Assembly: GCF_015689175.1 (NCBI RefSeq)
Contig: NZ_CP065047.1
Span: 5,704,001-5,768,000 of the forward strand
Reading direction: 5' to 3'
Source: Mycobacterium kubicae
Lineage (GTDB): Bacteria > Actinomycetota > Actinomycetes > Mycobacteriales > Mycobacteriaceae
Length of the DNA: 64,000 nt
The position numbers were made by a program, and so were the translations under genes. The notes beneath the pieces were generated by a model. The model searched no databases. It saw only the letters and a program-made list of their open reading frames with translations, and was not told where the DNA came from. The first letter of the stretch is position 1; every line of letters starts with the position of its first letter. Shown here piece after piece: positions 58,275 to 64,000 of this stretch.

Positions 58275-59327
58275 CTAGGAAACCGGCTTGGAAATCTCGG
58301 CTAGTCCGCGCGAGATCAGCGGCGCCACCACCTCGGGCGCCACGTCGTCCGACTCGTCTTTGCCCTCGGCCAGCAGCGACATCCGCCGGCGAAAGTCGAT
58401 GCCCGCGGCGATGATGGCGAGTTTGAAGTAGGCCAGGGCCATATAGAACTCCCAGTGCCCCAACGACTGCTTGGAAACCAGTGAGTAGCGGTCGGCCAGC
58501 TCGTCGGCGGTGGGTAGCAGCGGCGACGTCCAGGCGGCTTGCGCATTGACGATGAGGTCCAGCGCCGGGTCGCGGTACACGCACATCAGCGCGGCGTCGC
58601 TGAGCGGATCGCCCAGCGTCGACAATTCCCAGTCCACGACCGCGCGCACCCGCGTCGGATCGTCGTTGTCGAGGATGGTGTTGTCGATCCGGTAGTCGCC
58701 GTGCACGATCGAGGTTCGGCTCTGCTGGGGAATGGCTTCCTGCAAGGCCTGGTGCAGTCGGGTGACATCGGCGTCGCGGTGGTCGTCGGGTAGCCGCACC
58801 AGCTCCCACTGCGAACCCCAGCGACGGACCTGGCGCTCCAAGTAGCCGCTGGGCTTGCCGAAGTTGCCGAGGCCGACCGCCTCGGGGTCGATGCTGTGCA
58901 GGTCGACGAGCACTTGGATCAACGAGTTGACGCAGCCGTCGATGACGGTGCGGCTCAGCGATTCCAGCTGAGCCCGCCGCCGCACCACCTGGCCGACGAC
59001 GAATTCGACGATCTGGAACGGCGCGCCGAGCACCGAGTCGTCCTCACACAGCGCGATGGTCCGCGCTACCGGCACCGGGGTGTCCTGCAGCGCGGCAACC
59101 ACTTTGTATTCGCGGGCCATGTCGTGCGCGGACGGCGTCAGGCCATGCAGCGGTGGGCGGCGCACCAGCCAACTCGTCGTGTCGTCGTAGACCCGGAAGG
59201 TGAGGTTGGAGCGGCCGCCGGAGATGAACTCGCCGCGTAACTCGCCGTCGCGTTCGATGTCCAGCGAACGCAAATACCCGTCCAGCGCAGGCAGGTCCAG
59301 CCCGTCGAGTTGGTTAGCCGATGTCAC
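58275..59327 (-). CDS. APH-type phosphotransferase (annotated FadE36 in M. tuberculosis)
   Basis: 350 residues. Kinase-like aminoglycoside phosphotransferase fold: GGRSNLTFRVYD near residue 37, catalytic loop IVHGDYRIDNTI near 205, and metal-binding VRAVVDWELSTLGDPLSD near 235. The position (after Rv3760) and length match Rv3761c, historically called an acyl-CoA dehydrogenase, but the sequence is a phosphotransferase with no acyl-CoA dehydrogenase motif. It belongs to the group fused to acyl-CoA dehydrogenase in ACAD10/11. A second such gene lies at 60036. Confidence 0.9.
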   Translation of the reverse strand: MTSANQLDGLDLPALDGYLRSLDIERDGELRGEFISGGRSNLTFRVYDDTTSWLVRRPPLHGLTPSAHDMAREYKVVAALQDTPVPVARTIALCEDDSVLGAPFQIVEFVVGQVVRRRAQLESLSRTVIDGCVNSLIQVLVDLHSIDPEAVGLGNFGKPSGYLERQVRRWGSQWELVRLPDDHRDADVTRLHQALQEAIPQQSRTSIVHGDYRIDNTILDNDDPTRVRAVVDWELSTLGDPLSDAALMCVYRDPALDLIVNAQAAWTSPLLPTADELADRYSLVSKQSLGHWEFYMALAYFKLAIIAAGIDFRRRMSLLAEGKDESDDVAPEVVAPLISRGLAEISKPVS

Positions 59328-59350
59328 GAGACTTGTTTACCAAAGCCGAG

Positions 59351-59956
59351 CTAGCGCTTATTCCGCGGCAGCAGATCCCACACGTGATCGGTGGCATTGA
59401 CGGTCGCAACCGTCGCCTGCCCACTGCGGGAGAACAACAATCGGGTGACCGACGCGTAGTCGATGGGAAACGACAGCAAGCGCGCGGTCCCCAAGATCTC
59501 GTGCAGGATCACGTTGATGACGCCGCCGTGGCTGAACGCCGCAACGGTGTCGTCCGGGTCGGCGGCCGCCACCAGGTCGTCGATCGCCGCACGGACACGC
59601 GCGCGGAAGGCGTCTTCGTCGACGGCGCTGGGCAACTGGCCTCGGGCCATGCGAGCCCACTCCTGCGGGAATTCGTCGCGGATCTGCTCGACGGGGATGT
59701 AGTGGGCCATGTCGCGGTCGTATTCGGCCAGGCGGTCGTCGATGTCGACTTTCAGTTGATGAGCGGCCGCGACCGGTTCGGCGGTCTGGATCGCCCGCCG
59801 CTGGGGGCTGCTGAGCACCCGGGAGATGGGGAAGCGAGCCAAGGCGTTGGGTAGCCGCGCAATCTGAGCCAACCCCTCCTCGGACAACTCCGGATCTGCG
59901 CCCTGACCGTGGTCGCTGCGCAGCGGCAAGGCGTGGCGGACCAGAAGCAGTTGCAT
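59351..59956 (-). CDS. Histidine phosphatase (phosphoglycerate-mutase-like)
   Basis: 201 residues. Phosphohistidine motif LLVRHALPL with catalytic His8 and Arg7, LSSPQRRAIQTAEPV near 48 and the second catalytic His in AAFSHGGVINVIL near 138. Broad histidine phosphatase fold; substrate unknown. It lies upstream of the phosphotransferase on the same strand with a 23-base gap, so the two may be co-transcribed and act on the same phosphorylated intermediate. Confidence 0.9.
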   Translation of the reverse strand: MQLLLVRHALPLRSDHGQGADPELSEEGLAQIARLPNALARFPISRVLSSPQRRAIQTAEPVAAAHQLKVDIDDRLAEYDRDMAHYIPVEQIRDEFPQEWARMARGQLPSAVDEDAFRARVRAAIDDLVAAADPDDTVAAFSHGGVINVILHEILGTARLLSFPIDYASVTRLLFSRSGQATVATVNATDHVWDLLPRNKR

Positions 59957-60003
59957 GCGCCAAGCCTCGCACGCGAGTTCTGCGGCTCTTTGAGCCCTGG
60001 TCA

Positions 60004-60018
60004 GAGAATGCTATTCTC
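60004..60018 (+). promoter_or_regulatory. Perfect dyad overlapping a -10-like box before the ACAD/APH operon
   Basis: GAGAAT-GCT-ATTCTC is a perfect 15-bp inverted repeat, 18 bases before the GTG start at 60036. The right half contains TATTCT (60012... strictly TATTCT at 60012-60017), similar to a -10 hexamer, so a bound dimer would block transcription. The TetR regulator encoded at 63178, the fourth gene of this operon, is the natural candidate to bind it. Confidence 0.55.
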
Positions 60019-60035
60019 CGCACGGAGAGTGGGGT

Positions 60036-61091
60036 GTGCTGAGGATGGCGACTGCGAGCAGAACCGAACCGGATCCAGAAGTTCTCGGCCCCTGGCTGGA
60101 CCGCAATGACGCTCCGGGTGCCGGCGCGCAGCCCGTGTTGGAGCAGTTGAGCGGCGGCTCGCAGAACACGCTGTACCTGGTGCGACGCGGTGACGAATCG
60201 ATGGTCCTGCGCATGCCCGGGCCGCGCGCCGACGCCGCCCGTGTCGACGGGTTGTTACGGGAGATCCGGCTGGTTCGAGCGCTGAAGGGCACCGATGTGC
60301 CGCATGCGGAGCTCATCGCCGCCGACGAGTCGGGATCGGTGCTGGGACTGCCGTTCTACGTGATGCGCGCGATCGACGGGTGGAGCCCGATGGACGGCGG
60401 CTGGCGAGCGCCGTTCGATACCGACCTCACCGCCCGCCGTGGCTTGGCGTTCCAGCTCGTCGAAGGCGCCGCCAAGCTGGGCCGAGTGGATTGGCGCGCG
60501 CAGGGCCTCGACGGCTTCGGCCGACCCGACGGCTTCCACGAGCGGCAGGTCGATCGCTGGCTGAAGTTCCTCGACGCCTACCGGGTGCGCGACCTCCCCG
60601 GCCTGGACGAGGCCGCCGAGTGGTTGCGGCGCAACCGGCCGACGCATTACACCCCGGGCATCATGCATGGGGACTATCAATTCGCCAACGTGATGTTCGC
60701 TCATGGCGAGCCGGCGCGGTTGGCCGCGATCGTGGACTGGGAGATGACGACCGTCGGTGATCCGCTGCTGGACCTGGCCTGGTCGCTGCTCGGCTATGAC
60801 GGCGAAGAGCCGCGGGCCGACGGGTTCTACCTCGACATGCGCGGCATGCCCACGCGAACCGAGTTGCTGTCCCACTACGAGTCGGTTAGCGGGCTGTCTA
60901 CCGAAAACATCGACTACTACTTGGTGCTGGCCAACTGGAAACTCGGCATTGTGCTGGAGAAGACCTATGCCGCGGGGGTGCGCACCGGGAATGTCGATCC
61001 GAAGATCCAGGATGCGTTCGGCGCGATGATCCCGCAGCTGATCGCCACCGCGGCCGAACTGGCTCGCTCGCTACCTGCCAAGGCCGGCTGA
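60036..61091 (+). CDS. APH-type phosphotransferase, ACAD10/11-kinase-like
   Basis: 351 residues from GTG at 60036, which has GGAG 8 bases upstream (ATG at 60045 is the alternative). Motifs: LSGGSQNTLYLV near residue 38, catalytic loop IMHGDYQFANVM near 208 and AAIVDWEMTTVGDPLLD near 230. Same family as the gene at 58275. In ACAD10/11 such a kinase domain phosphorylates the 4-hydroxyl of a 4-hydroxyacyl-CoA. Here it leads an operon with SDR and acyl-CoA dehydrogenase genes, in line with a split version of that pathway. Confidence 0.88.
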   Translation: MLRMATASRTEPDPEVLGPWLDRNDAPGAGAQPVLEQLSGGSQNTLYLVRRGDESMVLRMPGPRADAARVDGLLREIRLVRALKGTDVPHAELIAADESGSVLGLPFYVMRAIDGWSPMDGGWRAPFDTDLTARRGLAFQLVEGAAKLGRVDWRAQGLDGFGRPDGFHERQVDRWLKFLDAYRVRDLPGLDEAAEWLRRNRPTHYTPGIMHGDYQFANVMFAHGEPARLAAIVDWEMTTVGDPLLDLAWSLLGYDGEEPRADGFYLDMRGMPTRTELLSHYESVSGLSTENIDYYLVLANWKLGIVLEKTYAAGVRTGNVDPKIQDAFGAMIPQLIATAAELARSLPAKAG

Positions 61092-61092
61092 C

Positions 61093-61857
61093 ATGGGTTA
61101 TGCCGACCAGCTTTTCGACCTCAGCGGCCAGGTGGTGCTGATCACCGGCGGCAGCCGCGGCCTGGGTCGCGAGATGGCGTTCGGCGTCGCCCGCTGCGGC
61201 GCCGATGTGGTGATCGCCAGCCGCAACATGGACAACTGTGTGTCCACCGCCAAGGAGATCGAAGCCGAAACCGGGCGCAGCGCCATGGCATATCAGGTCC
61301 ACGTCGGCCGCTGGGATCAGCTCGACGGCCTGGTCGACGCGACGTACGAACGGTTCGGCAAGATCGATACGTTGATCAACAACGCGGGCATGTCCCCGCT
61401 CTACGACAAGCTCAGCGACGTCACCGAGAAACTGTTCGACGCGGTGGTCAACCTGAATCTGAAAGGACCGTTCCGGTTGTCAGCCTTGGTAGGCGAACGG
61501 ATGGTCACCGCCGGTCGCGGCTCGATCATCAACGTCAGCTCGGCCGGATCGCTGCGCCCGGGCGCCGATATCGTCCCGTATGCGGCGGCCAAAGCCGGGC
61601 TCAACGCTATGACCGAGGGACTGGCCAAGGCGTTCGGGCCGGCCGTGCGGGTGAACACGTTGATGGCCGGACCGTTTCTCACCGATGTGAGCAAGGCCTG
61701 GAATCTCGACGCCGCGACACACAATCCGTTCGATCACCTGTCCCTGCGGCGCGCCGGCAATCCGCCCGAGATTATCGGCGCCGCTTTGTTTTTGGCGTCC
61801 GACGCGTCCAGCTTCACCACCGGCTCGATTGTGCGCGCCGACGGCGGTATCCCCTGA
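61093..61857 (+). CDS. Short-chain dehydrogenase/reductase
   Basis: 254 residues starting one base after the phosphotransferase stop. Cofactor motif TGGSRGLG near residues 18-25, INNAG near 95, catalytic YAAAK near 162 and RADGG near the C-terminus. Classical SDR, probably acting on a hydroxy- or ketoacyl-CoA within this lipid-catabolic operon. Confidence 0.9.
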   Translation: MGYADQLFDLSGQVVLITGGSRGLGREMAFGVARCGADVVIASRNMDNCVSTAKEIEAETGRSAMAYQVHVGRWDQLDGLVDATYERFGKIDTLINNAGMSPLYDKLSDVTEKLFDAVVNLNLKGPFRLSALVGERMVTAGRGSIINVSSAGSLRPGADIVPYAAAKAGLNAMTEGLAKAFGPAVRVNTLMAGPFLTDVSKAWNLDAATHNPFDHLSLRRAGNPPEIIGAALFLASDASSFTTGSIVRADGGIP

Positions 61858-61873
61858 CGACTAGGAGTAATCG

Positions 61874-63181
61874 ATGGCATGGGACTTCTCCACCGAACCC
61901 GAGTTCGAAAAGAAACTGGACTGGATCCGCGAATTCGTCCGCGAAGAGGTGGAACCGCTCGAAGTGCTGTTCCCTGGCTGCGAATTCCTGCCGCTCAACG
62001 ACGAACGTCGCCGCATCGTCGACCCGCTCAAGCAGCAGGTACGCGACCAGGGGTTGTGGGCGCCGCATCTGGGCGCCGAACTCGGCGGGCAGGGTTTCGG
62101 CGCGGTCAAGTTGACGCTGATCAACGAAATTCTCGGCCGCAGCCCCTGGGCCCCAATTATTTTCGGGACGCAGGCACCCGACACCGGCAATGCCGAAGTC
62201 CTCGCCCGGTTCGGCACCCAAGAGCAGAAAGACCGATATCTGCAGGGGTTGCTGTCCGGGGAGATCTTCTCCTGTTTCTCGATGACCGAGCCGCAAGGCG
62301 GCGCCGATCCGCGGGTGTTCACCACGCGCGCCGTCCGTGATGGGGACGGCTGGGTGATCACCGGCCGAAAGTTCTTCTCCTCCAACGCCGCTGTGGCGTC
62401 GTTCTTCATCGTGGTCGCCATCACCAATCCCGACGTGGCGGTGCACCACGGCGCCTCGACCTTCTTGGTTCCCGCCGACGCCGAGGGTTTGACCGTCGAA
62501 GCCAACCACCACCTGGTCGGCGCCCTGCCGCATGAGCCGGGCCACTCCGTGGTGCGTTACGACGGGGTGCGGGTCGGTCCGGATGCGCTGCTGGGTGAGC
62601 CGGGCCAAGGCTTCCTCATCCTGCAAACGCGGCTGGCCGGCGGACGACTACACCACGCCATGCGATCGATCGGAGTGGCTCACCGTGCGGTCGAGATGAT
62701 GTCGCGACGGGCGAAAAGCCGCTTCACCCAAGGCAGTGCGTTAGCCGACAAGCAGTTGGTGCAGCAATTCATCGCCGACTCCTACACCGAACTCATGCCG
62801 TTTCGGCTGGCGGTGCTGCACGCCGCGTGGCTGATCGACACCGTCGGTGAGCACGCCGCGCGCACCGAGATCGCCGCCTGCAAAATCCTCGCATCGCAGG
62901 TGCTCAAATCCATCGGGCTGCGCGCTATTCAGGTACATGGCGCGCTGGGCACCACCGATCAGCTGCCGTTGGTCAATGTGCTACTGGGCGGTGTGGCGCT
63001 GGGGTTGGCCGACGGGCCGACCGAAGCGCACAAGGTGAACCTCGCCAAAATGCTGCTGAAGAACTACGACGCCGAAGACCCGGAACTGCCCAGCGAATTG
63101 TTGAGCGTTCGCCAAGAAGCCGCCCGCGCAAAATACGGCGACCTCGTCACGTCGGTTCCTTCCCTGCCCGATTCACCATGA
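61874..63181 (+). CDS. Acyl-CoA dehydrogenase, ACAD10/11-like
   Basis: 435 residues from the ATG at 61874 behind AGGAG. Flavin acyl-CoA dehydrogenase blocks: FSMTEPQGGADPRVF near 135, ITGRKFFSSNA near 160, VHGALGTTDQLPL near 355. Instead of the common EGTxEI end it has GLADGPTEAHKVNLAK, the form seen in the ACAD10/11 group. In that group the enzyme removes phosphate from 4-phosphoacyl-CoA to give a 3-enoyl product, although ordinary alpha-beta dehydrogenation remains possible. Confidence 0.92.
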   Translation: MAWDFSTEPEFEKKLDWIREFVREEVEPLEVLFPGCEFLPLNDERRRIVDPLKQQVRDQGLWAPHLGAELGGQGFGAVKLTLINEILGRSPWAPIIFGTQAPDTGNAEVLARFGTQEQKDRYLQGLLSGEIFSCFSMTEPQGGADPRVFTTRAVRDGDGWVITGRKFFSSNAAVASFFIVVAITNPDVAVHHGASTFLVPADAEGLTVEANHHLVGALPHEPGHSVVRYDGVRVGPDALLGEPGQGFLILQTRLAGGRLHHAMRSIGVAHRAVEMMSRRAKSRFTQGSALADKQLVQQFIADSYTELMPFRLAVLHAAWLIDTVGEHAARTEIAACKILASQVLKSIGLRAIQVHGALGTTDQLPLVNVLLGGVALGLADGPTEAHKVNLAKMLLKNYDAEDPELPSELLSVRQEAARAKYGDLVTSVPSLPDSP

Positions 63182-63789
63182 CCAGCAGGGTCGTCGCGGC
63201 GGTCGAGCGGGCCCTCGACGAGCGGCAACGCGAGGCCACCGAGGAAGTGGAGCGCATCCTGGCCGCGGCGGTGCGGGTGATGGAGCGAGTGGCGCCCGAC
63301 CCGCCTCGGGTCAGCGACATCGTCACCGAGGCCGGATCGTCCAACAAGGCGTTCTACCGGTACTTCGCGGGCAAGGACGATCTCATCCTGGCGGTGATGG
63401 AACGCGGGGTCAGCATCGTCGTCTCCTACCTGGAACATCAGATGGCCAAAGAGTCGCGGCCTCAAGACAAGATCGCGCGCTGGATCGAAGGCACGCTGGC
63501 TCAGGTGGCCGACCCGCAGTTGAGCAGCATGAGCCGGGCGGCGGCAGGTCAGATGTCCTACGGCGCCAGTTGGCACGCCGCAGACCAGGAGATGATGCGG
63601 CCGCTGCGAAACCTGTTGGTAGCCCCAGTCGGCGCGCTGGGCAGCACCGACGTGGATCGGGACGTCGAGGCCGTCTTCGGCTGCACATCGGCCATGATGC
63701 GCCGCTACCTGGGATCAGCGGACCGGCCCGGACCTGCCGACATCGAGCATGTGGCGCGATTTTGCCTGCGCGGGTTGGGTTTCAGTTGA
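63178..63789 (+). CDS. TetR-family transcriptional regulator
   Basis: 203 residues; start overlaps the acyl-CoA dehydrogenase stop by 4 bases. Helix-turn-helix: VSDIVTEAGSSNKAFYRYF near residues 43-61, followed by AGKDDLILAVMERG. A leading basic/acidic helix (ALDERQREATEEVERIL) precedes it. Likely autoregulates this operon through the dyad at 60004-60018, perhaps responding to an acyl-CoA. Confidence 0.9.
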   Translation: MTSRVVAAVERALDERQREATEEVERILAAAVRVMERVAPDPPRVSDIVTEAGSSNKAFYRYFAGKDDLILAVMERGVSIVVSYLEHQMAKESRPQDKIARWIEGTLAQVADPQLSSMSRAAAGQMSYGASWHAADQEMMRPLRNLLVAPVGALGSTDVDRDVEAVFGCTSAMMRRYLGSADRPGPADIEHVARFCLRGLGFS

Positions 63790-64000
63790 TGCGCGCCATC
63801 GTTTGCCGTGCCTACGGTCCACCGGAAGACCTGGTGCTCACCGAGGTTGCCGAACCTGTTGCCGGCCCGGGCCAGGTGCTGGTTCGGGTGCACGCGGCGG
63901 CGGTGAACTTCCCCGACGTGCTCTTCATCGCCGGGAAATACCAGATCCGGATTCCGCCGCCGTTCGTTCCGGGGAACGAGATCGCCGGTGAGGTCATCGG
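63789..64000 (+). CDS. NADPH:quinone oxidoreductase-like protein, C-terminus cut off by window edge
   Basis: 70 codons are visible from the ATG at 63789, which shares one base with the TetR stop. MRAIVCRAYGPPEDLVLTEV, VRVHAAAVNFPDVLFIAGKY and PFVPGNEIAGEV are the N-terminal catalytic domain of zinc-free medium-chain dehydrogenases of the Qor type. Fifth gene of the operon. Confidence 0.9.
   Translation, partial: MRAIVCRAYGPPEDLVLTEVAEPVAGPGQVLVRVHAAAVNFPDVLFIAGKYQIRIPPPFVPGNEIAGEVI

Noticed and set aside
1..64000. CRISPR arrays, insertion sequences, rRNA operons
   Set aside because: No regularly spaced repeats, transposase genes, long terminal inverted repeats or rRNA-like stretches were seen; the only tandem repeats are the short ones listed.

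Overview
Organism: the window is high-GC DNA with strongly GC-rich third positions, GTG/TTG starts and many 4-bp start/stop overlaps. It carries mycobacterial hallmarks: a PE-domain protein, a WS/DGAT wax ester synthase, an LLM/F420-type oxidoreductase, a PPOX-class F420-type protein, Prim-PolC next to LigC, and a ProXVWZ-TyrA-TadA neighbourhood. From memory, two blocks follow the order of Mycobacterium tuberculosis Rv3730c-Rv3734c (about 6.5-15.8 kb) and Rv3752c-Rv3761c (about 51.7-59.3 kb). The stretch between them does not match what I remember of Rv3735-Rv3751. I read this as a non-tuberculous Mycobacterium or close relative. All family names come from reading motifs by eye; no database search was run. 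Layout, 0-8.7 kb: a zinc alcohol/formaldehyde dehydrogenase with a partial downstream gene, a tiny membrane protein, a PPOX-type flavoprotein divergent from an NAD epimerase, a large cyclase/AAA-ATPase signalling protein, then divergent Prim-PolC and LigC. 8.7-17.3 kb: TetR, a DUF6941-like protein, a P450-SDR-SDR operon facing an XRE/MmyB-type regulator, NUDIX and WS/DGAT genes, and an MFS exporter. 17.5-20.7 kb: a three-gene signalling operon made of an RsbU-like SpoIIE phosphatase, a cobalamin-binding protein with the Wx9EH signature of CarH-type photoreceptors, and a STAS anti-anti-sigma factor. 21.3-23.7 kb: a DapB-like dehydrogenase, an SDR and a TetR. 23.9-29.1 kb: a Pls/PosA-type (epsilon-poly-lysine synthetase-like) NRPS whose specificity pocket reads as lysine, translationally coupled to an M1 metallopeptidase. 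29-36.9 kb: small proteins (Gly-rich membrane protein, DUF2237, orphan PE35-like protein, two DUF6941 proteins, TM2, YbjQ) and a five-gene catabolic-looking operon (sulfotransferase, MBL hydrolase, SDR, VOC, LLM oxidoreductase). 36.9-39.4 kb: a Tat-exported GH5-like glycosidase and an acyl-CoA dehydrogenase. 39.6-50.9 kb: a biosynthetic cluster on the minus strand (KAS III/DarB-like, DarA-like flavoprotein, ACP, KS-AT-ACP polyketide synthase, thioesterase, acyl-AMP ligase, FAD monooxygenase, VOC protein, with a methyltransferase downstream). The first eight genes are chained by 4-bp overlaps. 51.6-59.9 kb: tRNA-Ser(CGA), TadA and its partner, TyrA, a DUF1089-like protein, the Pro/betaine ABC transporter, a LapA-like protein, a phosphotransferase and a histidine phosphatase. 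60-64 kb: a phosphotransferase-SDR-acyl-CoA dehydrogenase-TetR-quinone oxidoreductase operon behind a perfect dyad. Its gene content resembles a split ACAD10/11 system for 4-hydroxy-acid degradation. Highlights: the cobalamin-linked partner-switching operon, the DarAB-type PKS cluster and the lysine-coded Pls-like/M1 pair are the three best candidates for undescribed systems. Secondary points are a hexanucleotide tandem repeat at the start of the methyltransferase gene, several dyad operators, an orphan PE35-like gene and a cyclase lacking the catalytic Asn.
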